The position numbers and the translations under genes were made by a program. This document shows positions 1-8,043 of a stretch of 38,199 bases of DNA, piece after piece. The DNA is taken from the NCBI GenBank assembly GCA_029238125.1, contig JAQWGQ010000008.1:1-38199 (forward strand), in the 5' to 3' direction. The notes under the pieces were generated by a model. It made no database searches, was not told the DNA's origin, and worked only from the letters and a program-made list of their open reading frames with translations. Numbering within the stretch: position 1 is the first letter of the stretch; every line of letters starts with the position of its first letter. This stretch comes from Flavobacteriaceae bacterium. GTDB lineage: Bacteria > Bacteroidota > Bacteroidia > Flavobacteriales > Flavobacteriaceae.

Positions 1-26
1 TGCAAGATTTTTTTTAAAAATCTGCA
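1..26. other. AT-rich imperfect hairpin at left edge
   Basis: An inverted repeat with arms TGCA(a)GATTTTT and AAAAATCTGCA and one bulged base. It could be a bidirectional terminator for a gene lying left of the window, but no T-tract follows it on the plus strand. One forward frame is open from base 1 to a TGA at 43-45, so the tail of an upstream gene cannot be excluded. Nothing else is recognisable up to base 164. Confidence 0.3.
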
Positions 27-164
27 AAGAAGAACTCCGAAGTGAAGTAAAGAAAGACAGTAGGTTTTTCATGCGTATGTAACAGATTTGGAGTCTATGC
101 TATATGCAAGTTAAGTAAATTTGTTTAATAAGCACTCAACAACTTGGGGCATTACACCTCGCAA

Positions 165-1193
165 CTACTTGTTTGGGGTTTCATTTAACAGCAATCCAAC
201 CACCAAATTATAGCTTTTAATTCCTGCGGTTTGGTTGTTTGCTTTGAGGTAGCTATCATAGCTCTTTTTAAATAGGGGTTCAAACGGGTTTTGATAGCTT
301 GCCCAGAATGCGGCTATTTCTTGAAATTGATCCATAACACCTTGTTGTAGTGTTGCTACCATGGCCTTGTATTGCTTTGCATCTCGTTTCCTGACTTCAG
401 ACAAACAGTATTGTAAGGCAAGGAAATGACCTGCATATTGCATATATGGGTATTCAGACTGCAGGGCGGCTTGTATGGCAATATAATTGGCTTCTTCCTC
501 GGCTGCATAGCCCAGCTGATGTGCAATTTCATGTACTGAGGTCGTGAGTAACCTCACCTTGGGTTGCAGCGTGTTTACTTGGGCTTCCAAAGTAAATGGG
601 TTAAGGTAGCCCCCATAGCCCATATAGCTGAGGGGAAAACTCAGTAGCGATCCTTTGATGCTCGCAACAGGGTAGGGGTGCGTTTTTCGTATGGTGTGAA
701 CAGCAATATCAAAAATCTCATCTTTTGAATAAGGGACCACCAATGCAGTGGAGTCGCTCTCAGACAAATTACTGTGTAGGGTGTTTGTTTCCTCTATCAG
801 TTTATGAGTATAACCAACCAAGTCCGAAGTAGAGTAATCGGTTTTGATATTTAGCGTAACGGCAATGGGAGTTTTGTGGTAATTGTATCCCCACTGTACA
901 TGAAAAATAAAGATGAACAAGGCCATAAGCCCTAGGACTTTGAGGGTGCTTGACCACCTTATGGGAAACCGTAAAGAAATCAGTTTCCACAACAAATACA
1001 GTACAACGATTATGTACAGCAAGTCACCCACAGAAAATGGAATCCAACTGCTGAGCGTCATTGTAAAAGGAGATAGGAATTTATATATTCCCATGGCGTA
1101 AAACAAATCTACCTTTTCAGGAGATTGCCTAGCCCATTGCAGCAAAAACCATTGCGGAATAAGAGAAAGGACTAAAATCCGATATATCCGCAA
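165..1193 (-). CDS. DUF3810 family membrane protein with HExxH motif
   Basis: A 342-aa protein recognised as DUF3810, a family common in Bacteroidota whose function is not established. Three hydrophobic segments lie in the first ~105 residues (about 5-20, 52-72 and 85-102), followed by a soluble domain. That domain carries HEIAH at residues 221-225 and an acidic run EEEAN about seven residues later, the arrangement of zincin-type metallopeptidases. Peptidase activity is inferred from this motif only. It is the last gene of a minus-strand cluster, seven bases after the peptidyl-prolyl isomerase gene, so it is probably co-transcribed with it. The linkage to two isomerases suggests a role in the cell envelope, which is inference. 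Confidence 0.85.
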   Translation of the reverse strand: MRIYRILVLSLIPQWFLLQWARQSPEKVDLFYAMGIYKFLSPFTMTLSSWIPFSVGDLLYIIVVLYLLWKLISLRFPIRWSSTLKVLGLMALFIFIFHVQWGYNYHKTPIAVTLNIKTDYSTSDLVGYTHKLIEETNTLHSNLSESDSTALVVPYSKDEIFDIAVHTIRKTHPYPVASIKGSLLSFPLSYMGYGGYLNPFTLEAQVNTLQPKVRLLTTSVHEIAHQLGYAAEEEANYIAIQAALQSEYPYMQYAGHFLALQYCLSEVRKRDAKQYKAMVATLQQGVMDQFQEIAAFWASYQNPFEPLFKKSYDSYLKANNQTAGIKSYNLVVGLLLNETPNK

Positions 1194-1200
1194 GACAAGA

Positions 1201-2226
1201 TTATTTTAAGCTTACAACCTCGACCTCAAAAATAAGATTGGTTTGAGGAGGAATGCCACGTCCTCCGTTGGCACCATATGCCAATTCGTATGGCAAATAA
1301 AGTGTTGCCTTATCGCCAACCGACAAAAGACGCAACCCCTCTTTAAAGCCAGTAATCATTCCAGCATCAGCGTCAACACGGGCTTGGATCGGCTGATAGG
1401 GACGTTTGGAGTTGTGCATTTTATAGGCCTTTGCAATGTCTTCAATACTGGTGTCGAGCAAACGTCCATCCTCAAAATACACGGCATAGTGAGTCATTAC
1501 GGTTTTGTCTATCTCAACCGCTTCGCCATCACCTTTTGTGGTGATCACATAACCCAATCCGCTATCGGTGTAGGTTGCTGATTGTTCTAATGCTGACAAG
1601 GCGTCCCGCTTTTCGTTTTTGAACTTGTCTTTTTCCAGAAAATAGTTTTCAAAGGTAGCTGCTGCATCAAACTTTCTCGCTTCTTTTCCCTTTCTGATGA
1701 TATGAACTGCAATGATGGTGTCGTTTTGCGCTATCGAATCGACTACTGATTGCCCTTCAATCACACGACCAAAAACCGTGTGTTTTCCGTCGAGCCAAGG
1801 GGTTTCTTTGTGCGTGATAAAAAATTGACTTCCATTTGTGCCAGGGCCTGCATTTGCCATTGATAATATCCCGGGTCCATCATGTTTGAGATCCGAAACA
1901 ATTTCATCGTCAAATTTGTAGCCAGGGCCTCCTTGGCCTGTTCCCGTAGGGTCTCCGCCCTGAATCATAAAATCAGCAATGACGCGATGAAAAATCAATC
2001 CATCGTAGTATGCTTTACCAGTAAATGTAGAGTCTGCTTGTCGGTTTGTCCCCTCTGCTAGAGACACGAAATTGGCTACGGTAACTGGGGTTTGATCAAA
2101 AGTTAATTTCAGTTGAATTTCTCCTTTATTGGTGTCGAATTTGGCATACAAGCCATCTTCCAACTTGGGAGAGCAGCTTGCTAAAGTTATGAATAGAATT
2201 CCAGTGAAAAAGTATTTGATTTTCAT
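1201..2226 (-). CDS. Lipoprotein peptidyl-prolyl isomerase, cyclophilin-FKBP fusion
   Basis: A 341-aa predicted lipoprotein with lipobox LASC, Cys18 being the lipidated residue. Residues ~25-178 are a cyclophilin domain with FHRV (Arg81), FMIQGGD and a tryptophan in [11 protein letters not shown], matching known catalytic and binding positions. Residues ~215-341 form an FKBP-type domain ending in [19 protein letters not shown]. Both domains catalyse proline cis-trans isomerisation during folding, here presumably in the periplasm or at the outer membrane. The start lies 2 bases after the stop of gldI, so the two are co-transcribed. Cyclophilin and FKBP on one chain next to a third FKBP gene is a notable concentration of envelope foldases. 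Confidence 0.92.
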   Translation of the reverse strand: MKIKYFFTGILFITLASCSPKLEDGLYAKFDTNKGEIQLKLTFDQTPVTVANFVSLAEGTNRQADSTFTGKAYYDGLIFHRVIADFMIQGGDPTGTGQGGPGYKFDDEIVSDLKHDGPGILSMANAGPGTNGSQFFITHKETPWLDGKHTVFGRVIEGQSVVDSIAQNDTIIAVHIIRKGKEARKFDAAATFENYFLEKDKFKNEKRDALSALEQSATYTDSGLGYVITTKGDGEAVEIDKTVMTHYAVYFEDGRLLDTSIEDIAKAYKMHNSKRPYQPIQARVDADAGMITGFKEGLRLLSVGDKATLYLPYELAYGANGGRGIPPQTNLIFEVEVVSLK

Positions 2227-2228
2227 GA

Positions 2229-2759
2229 TTATTTATTTTGGTTTAAAGGTATATAAATACGTGCAACAATTGGCGTATAAGGAGCAATTAATGATCCGTC
2301 TCCAGTTGAGCCATATGCAAGAAAAGATGTTAAGACGAGTGTACTTTCTACGCCAATGGGAATATACGGCAAGGACAAGACAACTCCTTGCGGCACTTCT
2401 TGATTGGTCATGGGTTTTTGGAAGACCTTCCAGTCGTAAATTGGCACGCCATCGAATTGCTCAAAACGGACAAATATTTTTTGTAGATTTTCTGTGTCTA
2501 GTACGGGACGATTTTTTGGATTATCAAAGCTGTAATATATGCCGTGATTGGTTTCTGAAAAAGCGGATTCTTGAGCTAAGATCCATTGTTCAATGATTTC
2601 AATCTCGCGAGCCAATTGTAATTGATTCTTTTGAACAGAATTTTCAACATGTTGGCTTTTGGATTGCTGTACGGGTCTTCGTGCTTGTTGTTGATCACAA
2701 GCGGCAAGGAAAAAGACAAAATAGAGAAAGACTATGCTTGTTGTAAGTCTTGCTGACAT
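2229..2759 (-). CDS. gldI: Gliding-motility-associated FKBP-type isomerase lipoprotein GldI
   Basis: A 176-aa protein with an N-terminal signal and lipobox LAAC (Cys21), then a polar linker and an FKBP-like domain from about residue 85. The end of the domain ([11 protein letters not shown], then [10 protein letters not shown]) has the FKBP fold signature. In length, lipoprotein nature and position beside another isomerase it matches GldI, which in Flavobacterium johnsoniae is required for gliding and is thought to help fold motility or secretion components. The start overlaps the 3' end of nrnA by 28 bases. The gldI name rests on family resemblance and context; a generic FKBP lipoprotein is the alternative. 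Confidence 0.8.
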   Translation of the reverse strand: MSARLTTSIVFLYFVFFLAACDQQQARRPVQQSKSQHVENSVQKNQLQLAREIEIIEQWILAQESAFSETNHGIYYSFDNPKNRPVLDTENLQKIFVRFEQFDGVPIYDWKVFQKPMTNQEVPQGVVLSLPYIPIGVESTLVLTSFLAYGSTGDGSLIAPYTPIVARIYIPLNQNK

Positions 2760-3751
2760 TGTTTTAGTTTTTTGAGAAGAATACGATGCGTTTCTAGCAA
2801 TGAAAGATCCGATTTTCCGCCGGCAGCATTGGTGTGTCCACCGCCAGAAAAATGTTCACGTGCAAACTCATTAACAGAAAAGTCTCCCTTTGATCGAAAT
2901 GACATTTTTACAAAACCATCCGTGGGGTGCTCAATCATCAACACAGCCAATATACAGTTTGAAATACTCAAACCATAATTGACAATTCCTTCTGAGTCAC
3001 CTTTTTGGAAATTACATTTTTTCAACTCTTCATGACTAAGCGTGATGGTTGCAGTACGTAGACTGTCATCATATTGTAAATTATTGAGGGCAATTCCCAA
3101 AAGTTGAAGTCTTCCCAGATGAGCAGTGTCATTTACACGGCGATTAATTTCACTGGGATTTGCTCCATTCTCGATGAGATTCGCAACAACCCGGTGTGTT
3201 GTGGGGGTCACAGATGGGAATCGAAAAGAGCCAGTATCGGTCAAAATACCGAGATACAGGGCGGTGGCCAGATCAGCATTAATATTGTCTTTACCCCCAA
3301 GACCTTCAATGATGTGGTAGACCAACTCACAAGTTGATCCTAATGAAGGGTATGAAAACGTAAGGTCTGCAAAGTCGTCTGGCTCTTGATGGTGATCAAT
3401 AATGATTTTTTGTGCTTGACTTGCTGCCACTTGAACACCCATTTCTCCAATTCGGCTAAGGGTATTGAAATCGAGAGTAAAAATGAGGTCTGCTTGTGCA
3501 ATTTTTTCATTTGCAATGATTGGATTCTCCTCATAGATAGACAAATTGGATGAGCCGGGAACCCATTTCAAAAAATCGGGATACTGATTTGGACTTATCA
3601 CATGTGCATCATGCTTGTTTTGACGAAGAAAATGCATGAATCCCAAGCTACTACCGATCGCATCACCATCTGGATTGGTGTGGGGAACAATGACCACCTG
3701 TTTTGGGGTTTTCAATAGAGATTGTAAGCGTTGTATCTTTTCGATTTTCAT
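2732..3751 (-). CDS. nrnA: DHH/DHHA1 phosphoesterase, NrnA-like oligoribonuclease / pAp phosphatase
   Basis: A DHH-DHHA1 phosphoesterase of 339 aa. Key motifs are NPDGDAIGSS near the start, TLDFN, the family signature DHH in IIIDHHQEPDD, and the C-terminal substrate loop GGGHTNAAGG. Relatives degrade short RNA oligonucleotides and dephosphorylate 3'-phosphoadenosine 5'-phosphate; some act on pApA from cyclic-di-AMP breakdown. The reading frame stays open to 3865, but I chose the ATG at 3749-3751 because homologues begin a few residues before IVPHTNPDGD and a promoter box ends six bases upstream. It is the first gene of the operon containing gldI. Confidence 0.88.
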   Translation of the reverse strand: MKIEKIQRLQSLLKTPKQVVIVPHTNPDGDAIGSSLGFMHFLRQNKHDAHVISPNQYPDFLKWVPGSSNLSIYEENPIIANEKIAQADLIFTLDFNTLSRIGEMGVQVAASQAQKIIIDHHQEPDDFADLTFSYPSLGSTCELVYHIIEGLGGKDNINADLATALYLGILTDTGSFRFPSVTPTTHRVVANLIENGANPSEINRRVNDTAHLGRLQLLGIALNNLQYDDSLRTATITLSHEELKKCNFQKGDSEGIVNYGLSISNCILAVLMIEHPTDGFVKMSFRSKGDFSVNEFAREHFSGGGHTNAAGGKSDLSLLETHRILLKKLKQCQQDLQQA

Positions 3752-3757
3752 AGATTG

Positions 3758-3765
3758 CAAAGATA
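3758..3765 (-). promoter_or_regulatory. Bacteroidota -7 box for nrnA operon
   Basis: The minus strand reads TATCTTTG, an exact TAnnTTTG. It ends six bases before the chosen nrnA start. A TTT lies 20 bases upstream in place of the usual TTG. With transcription starting a few bases past the box, the mRNA would have almost no leader. Confidence 0.5.
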
Positions 3766-3777
3766 CATAATGATTGT

Positions 3778-3810
3778 TTGTCAGTAAACACGTTACATTT
3801 TGTATTTTTG
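3778..3810 (+). promoter_or_regulatory. Promoter TTG-N22-TATTTTTG upstream of the mutL operon
   Basis: TTG at 3778-3780 and TATTTTTG at 3803-3810 match the Flavobacterium consensus with allowed spacing. It lies 31 bases before the GTG start of the small membrane protein gene and overlaps the divergent nrnA promoter region. Confidence 0.6.
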
Positions 3811-3841
3811 GGTTTCGATAGTAATTATCTAACCTCATACT

Positions 3842-4129
3842 GTGCGCATCAATTTTTTCAAACAACGAACCAATCGACGTTTTAATTATACTCCAAGGTT
3901 TTATAAGGGGAAAAAAAATGATACACCCTATGATTTTGATTCTACATTTTCAAAATATAGAGATATGAGTAATTCAAATGATTTTGGTGCACAATGGCAA
4001 GCTGCTCGACTTGACAGTCGCAACAGGTCGAATAGGGGGTTTTCTCGCTTGTTTTTCATTGTACTTGCCACACTCATTCTGATCGCTTTGTACATCCTTG
4101 ACTTTGATCTTTCCATTTTTAAATCCTAG
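3842..4129 (+). CDS. Small conserved membrane protein upstream of mutL
   Basis: A 95-aa protein with a basic N-terminal part (NRRFNYTPRFYKGKK), a polar middle and one C-terminal transmembrane helix at about residues 68-88 (LFFIVLATLILIALYILDF). Similar small proteins sit just upstream of mutL in many Flavobacteriaceae and are sometimes mis-annotated as riboflavin synthase beta subunit; no enzyme domain is visible here. The start is GTG at 3842, because the conserved FNYTPRFYKG segment lies before the first ATG. It is separated from mutL by two bases, so the genes are surely co-transcribed. Function unknown. Confidence 0.7.
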   Translation: MRINFFKQRTNRRFNYTPRFYKGKKNDTPYDFDSTFSKYRDMSNSNDFGAQWQAARLDSRNRSNRGFSRLFFIVLATLILIALYILDFDLSIFKS

Positions 4130-4131
4130 GA

Positions 4132-5904
4132 ATGCCAGATATTATTTCTTTACTCCCTGATCATGTTGCCAATCAGATTGCTGCTGGTGAAGTCGTACAG
4201 CGGCCAGCTTCAGTGGTGAAGGAATTGCTTGAAAATGCAGTTGATGCAAAAGCAACATCAATCAAACTGATTGTAAAGGATGGCGGTAAAACCTTGATTC
4301 AGGTCATCGACGATGGGAAAGGAATGACGTCAACCGATGCCCGTTTGTGTTTTGAGCGACATGCCACTTCAAAAATCAAAAAGGCAGAAGATTTATTTTC
4401 AATTACAACGAAAGGTTTTCGAGGAGAAGCATTGGCAAGTATCGCCGCGATTTCACAGGTTCGTCTGCGTACAAAAACCAAGAATGCAGAAATTGGAACT
4501 GAAATCAGTATTGAGGGAAGTGAAGTTAAAGACCAGCAAGCAGTCGCAACCGAAACAGGTTGTTCAATTGCAGTTCGGAATTTGTTCTACAATATACCCG
4601 CCAGACGAAATTTTTTAAAATCAAACAATGTTGAGCAGCGCCACATCATAGATGAATTTCAACGAATTGCTTTAGTGCATCATCAAATCCGATTTGAGCT
4701 ATTCAGTAATGATGCGGTTTTGTTCCAATTGGAGCCGGGTAATTTACGGCAGCGAATCGTTCAGGTCTTTGGCAAAAACACCAATGAAAAACTGGTTCCA
4801 GTTCAAGAATCAACTGATATTTTGCAGTTAAATGGATTTGTTTTTAAGCCAGAGTTTTCAAAAAAATCACGACAATATCAATTCTTTTTTGTCAATGATC
4901 GATTTATCAAAAGCGCCTACCTTCATCATGCGGTGTTAGCAGCTTTTGAGGGGTTGCTTGGTCCAAATATGCAACCTGGTTATATGCTTTACTTGACAGT
5001 ACCCACCGAAACAATAGATGTCAATATACACCCCACAAAAACGGAAGTCAAATTTGAAGACGATCATGCACTCTATGCCATTATGCGATCGGCTCTCAAG
5101 CATAGTTTGGGGCAGTTTAATGTTGGTCCCGTACTCGATTTTGATCGCAATCAATCTTTTGATGTTCCTGTGGGAAGCAAACCACCAACAAAATCACCAA
5201 GTATACAGGTTGATCGAAATTTTAATCCCTTTAACGAGAATCAAAAAGGAAACGATTGGGAGCCATTGTATGAAGGTTTACAAGATGTGACAATTCCTTC
5301 CAAGAATGAGCAAATCTTCGATGATGACCGTATAAATACCAATTCCCCTACACTGCAATTTCATAAAAAATATATCATTACCACAAACGCTGAGGGTTTG
5401 ATTATCATTCATCAACAACGTGCTCACCAACGGGTTTTGTATGAATCTCTAATTCGTCAAATCAAACAGAGAAGTGTTCCTTCTCAAGTACTTGCTTTCC
5501 CCATTCAGGTCGAAATGAACCAACAGCAATTTGCTGAGTTTACGCCCCATCAAAAAACCCTAGAGCTCATGGGGTTCAACTTTGGAAATGCCGATTCTAA
5601 CTCCTTAGAAATCACAGCGATCCACAATAGCTTATCCCCGAACTCCGTTCCTGAGTTTTTATCCAATATGTTGGAGAATCTAGACAACGATCCCACAGTG
5701 GAGGTGAGTCACCTCAGTCAGATGATGGCAAAAACAATGTCTAAATATGGTGCCATTAGAACTGGCACGGACCTACATCCTTCGGCTCAAAGTCGATTGA
5801 TCGAAGATTTGTTTTCTTGTGATGAGCCATCAAGATGCCCAGAAGGAAAAGCTATATTTGCATCGATGACAGATAACGATATCCAAAACAAATTGAATCT
5901 ATGA
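4132..5904 (+). CDS. mutL: DNA mismatch repair protein MutL
   Basis: A 590-aa MutL. The N-terminal GHKL ATPase is clear: ELLENAVDAKA, DDGKGM and GFRGEALASIAA, followed by the transducer domain with NIHPTKTEVKF. A linker (about 345-400) leads to the C-terminal dimerisation domain. MutL couples mismatch recognition by MutS to strand removal. In organisms without MutH its C-terminal domain normally nicks DNA through DQHAxxExxxxE, but here residues 427-438 read HQQRAHQRVLYE and the CPHGRP-type motif reads CPEGKA, so metal-binding residues appear lost. The gene heads a co-directional set with two rhomboid genes, the first overlapping its stop codon by four bases. Confidence 0.96.
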   Translation: MPDIISLLPDHVANQIAAGEVVQRPASVVKELLENAVDAKATSIKLIVKDGGKTLIQVIDDGKGMTSTDARLCFERHATSKIKKAEDLFSITTKGFRGEALASIAAISQVRLRTKTKNAEIGTEISIEGSEVKDQQAVATETGCSIAVRNLFYNIPARRNFLKSNNVEQRHIIDEFQRIALVHHQIRFELFSNDAVLFQLEPGNLRQRIVQVFGKNTNEKLVPVQESTDILQLNGFVFKPEFSKKSRQYQFFFVNDRFIKSAYLHHAVLAAFEGLLGPNMQPGYMLYLTVPTETIDVNIHPTKTEVKFEDDHALYAIMRSALKHSLGQFNVGPVLDFDRNQSFDVPVGSKPPTKSPSIQVDRNFNPFNENQKGNDWEPLYEGLQDVTIPSKNEQIFDDDRINTNSPTLQFHKKYIITTNAEGLIIIHQQRAHQRVLYESLIRQIKQRSVPSQVLAFPIQVEMNQQQFAEFTPHQKTLELMGFNFGNADSNSLEITAIHNSLSPNSVPEFLSNMLENLDNDPTVEVSHLSQMMAKTMSKYGAIRTGTDLHPSAQSRLIEDLFSCDEPSRCPEGKAIFASMTDNDIQNKLNL

Positions 5905-6641
5905 GATCCCTTCCCGATATTGTCAAGCAACTGATCATTGTCAATGTATTGTTTTTTTTGGGTTCTATGACTTTGGGAGGGTCAGCTTATGACTTACTCG
6001 CATTACACTACCCACAAAACCCAAAGTTTGCGCCTTGGCAAATTGCAACTCATATGTTTATGCATGGAGGAGTCAATCATATTTTGTTTAATATGTTTGG
6101 CTTATGGATGTTTGGCGGTACACTAGCACAAATATGGGGGAGAAATAAGTTTTTACTTTTCTATTTTTCTACTGGCCTTGGGGCTGCTGCTCTTCAGCTC
6201 GGAATTAATTATTTGCAGATTAGTGAAGTTGTAGAGCAACTTGTTGGTGCTGGCTTTTCTGTCTCTGACCTGACAAAGACAATGCAAGCGGGACAATATA
6301 ATACCGCTTGGTTAAACGAAATTTCACAAAGTCAACTCACACAACTTCTGACCGCATTCAATATGTCAATGGTTGGTGCATCAGGTGCACTCTATGGAAT
6401 TCTGGTGGCATTCGCCTTCCTCTTTCCAAATACGGAGTTGATGATTATCTTTTTACCCATCCCCATTAAAGCCAAATACTTTGTTCCGATTCTTTTAGGG
6501 AGTGATCTCTTTTTTGGTTTTAGTTCGTACTCTTTAGGGCCAATTGCACATTTTGCTCATCTTGGTGGAGCTGTAACTGGTTATGCGATGATGTGGTTTT
6601 GGAAAAAGCAGCAGTTTAACAATAACCGTTGGGATTTATGA
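5901..6641 (+). CDS. Rhomboid family intramembrane serine protease (first of pair)
   Basis: A 246-aa polytopic membrane protein of the rhomboid family, which cleaves transmembrane substrates inside the lipid bilayer. Conserved elements are HMFMHGGVNHILFNM (residues ~51-65), the catalytic serine in GASG (Ser161) and the catalytic histidine in HFAHLGG (His220). A stretch of about 45 residues (105-150) between the early helices and the serine helix is longer than in minimal rhomboids. The start overlaps mutL by four bases (ATGA) and the stop overlaps the next rhomboid the same way, so translation is probably coupled. Substrates unknown. Confidence 0.93.
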   Translation: MRSLPDIVKQLIIVNVLFFLGSMTLGGSAYDLLALHYPQNPKFAPWQIATHMFMHGGVNHILFNMFGLWMFGGTLAQIWGRNKFLLFYFSTGLGAAALQLGINYLQISEVVEQLVGAGFSVSDLTKTMQAGQYNTAWLNEISQSQLTQLLTAFNMSMVGASGALYGILVAFAFLFPNTELMIIFLPIPIKAKYFVPILLGSDLFFGFSSYSLGPIAHFAHLGGAVTGYAMMWFWKKQQFNNNRWDL

Positions 6642-7504
6642 ATTTTATTGACCAGATGAAATATCGATACCAAACTTTTGGAGTGGTCGAGCGGTTTATC
6701 GTTATTTTGGTCGCTTGCTTTGTTTTGCCTTTTCTCTTTCGAACAGTGTTATTTCTTTTTTCTGTTCCCTTCGATCAGTTTTTTACTTGGTTTCAACTGT
6801 CCGCTAGTTTTGAGGACTTGCTCTATCGTCCATGGACAATTGTTTCCTATGCTTTTTTTCATGGTGATTTCGGGCATATTTTCTGGAATCTAATCTTACT
6901 TCACTTTGCGGGTCGCATGATGGTAAACCTGTTCAAGCCACAGCTCTTTGTCAATACCTTCTTTTTAGGAGTTTTGTTAGGGGGAGCAACCTTTGTTTTA
7001 AGTTATAATTTTTTCCCTGCATTTCAAGGGCAATCTCCTCGACTGATCGGATCTTCGGCAGGCGTCATGGCTGTTCTGATTTTTATGTGTAGCTATATGC
7101 CTTATAAAGACGTTAGAATATTTGTGTTCAACATCAAATTGATCTACATCGGCTTGTTGTTTATTGCCTTGGACTTGATTCAAATCCCTGTCAACAACTC
7201 CGGGGGTCATTTGGCACACTTGGGTGGTGCAATGATTGGATTTTTATATCAACGTAGCATCGTTAGAGGAAATGATTTCGGTCAATGGATTTCAAATTTT
7301 TGGAAGTCTGTTTCCGCCCTGTTTACATTCAAAAGGACTCGTGTTCGCAAAGTATATCGCTCCCCCAAACCAAAACCAAAACCAAGTCAGAAAGACGTAA
7401 ATCAAGAAAAAATCGATGAGATTCTTGATAAGATTAGTCAGTCTGGTTATGCGAGTTTAACCAAAGAAGAAAAAGAGCTTTTATTTCGCGCAGGCAAGTC
7501 TTAA
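6638..7504 (+). CDS. Rhomboid family protease with cytoplasmic C-terminal tail (second of pair)
   Basis: A 288-aa rhomboid. The serine motif is GSSAG (Ser140) and the histidine motif is HLAHLGG (His194), with FFHGDFGHIFWN in the loop before them. After the last helix comes a basic, proline/lysine-rich linker (KPKPKPSQ) and a helical tail, EKIDEILDKISQSGYASLTKEEKELLF, typical of flavobacterial rhomboids (DUF6576-like). I chose the ATG at 6638, which shares ATGA with the preceding stop, over a TTG nine bases earlier. The gene ends at a TTAA palindrome that also encodes the stop of rsmD on the other strand. Confidence 0.92.
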   Translation: MNFIDQMKYRYQTFGVVERFIVILVACFVLPFLFRTVLFLFSVPFDQFFTWFQLSASFEDLLYRPWTIVSYAFFHGDFGHIFWNLILLHFAGRMMVNLFKPQLFVNTFFLGVLLGGATFVLSYNFFPAFQGQSPRLIGSSAGVMAVLIFMCSYMPYKDVRIFVFNIKLIYIGLLFIALDLIQIPVNNSGGHLAHLGGAMIGFLYQRSIVRGNDFGQWISNFWKSVSALFTFKRTRVRKVYRSPKPKPKPSQKDVNQEKIDEILDKISQSGYASLTKEEKELLFRAGKS

Positions 7505-8043
7505 GCTGTAAATTGAAAAAAGCTAAATACAGAACTCCCATATTTTCGCGCTTCTATAAATGCTTCATCAGAGCTAAAGTCCAGTTGTTCGGTATGCTCA
7601 AAGATCAGCCAACCCCCAGATCGAAGGAGTTTCCGTGTTTGTGTGTTGTCTTTTATCATTTGAAACTCCTCTTGCCCGTCCTCATACGGCGGATCAGCAA
7701 ATATGATATCAAAATCTGTCACACATTTACTCAGGTAGCTTTGAACGGTTGATCGAATGGATTGGACAGAGAGTCCGAATTCTTCAGCAGTTTTCGCAAT
7801 AAACCTTGAACATTTATGATCTCCGTCTACTGCAATCACATTTGGACAGCCCCTGGAGCAGAACTCAAATCCAATACTTCCAGTTCCGCTGTATAAGTCA
7901 AGAACCCGAGCCGATTCAAAACTCAATTTATGATTGAGAATACTAAACAATGCTTCTTTGGCTCGATCTGTTGTTGGTCTGACAGGGAGGTTTTTTGGGA
8001 TTCTTAATCGTCTTCCCTTATGTGTTCCAGCTATAATTCGCAT
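7501..8043 (-). CDS. rsmD: 16S rRNA (guanine(966)-N2)-methyltransferase RsmD
   Basis: A 180-aa Rossmann-fold methyltransferase. It begins MRIIAGTHKGRRL with RPTTDRAKEALFSIL, both typical of RsmD, has the SAM-binding motif VLDLYSGTGSIGFE at residues 47-60 and the catalytic DPPY at 117-120. RsmD methylates G966 of 16S rRNA in the small-subunit head. It is the last gene of a three-gene operon; its start overlaps the end of the DUF3822 gene by 13 bases. No intrinsic terminator fits between it and the convergent rhomboid gene. Confidence 0.95.
   Translation of the reverse strand: MRIIAGTHKGRRLRIPKNLPVRPTTDRAKEALFSILNHKLSFESARVLDLYSGTGSIGFEFCSRGCPNVIAVDGDHKCSRFIAKTAEEFGLSVQSIRSTVQSYLSKCVTDFDIIFADPPYEDGQEEFQMIKDNTQTRKLLRSGGWLIFEHTEQLDFSSDEAFIEARKYGSSVFSFFQFTA

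Noticed and set aside
2129-2596. 155-aa plus-strand ORF across gldI and the isomerase gene
   Set aside because: It is antisense to two well-supported lipoprotein genes, and its translation has no domain features.
3752-3865. 38-residue N-terminal extension of NrnA
   Set aside because: It has no counterpart that I know of in homologues and would overlap both the nrnA promoter box and the divergent small gene.
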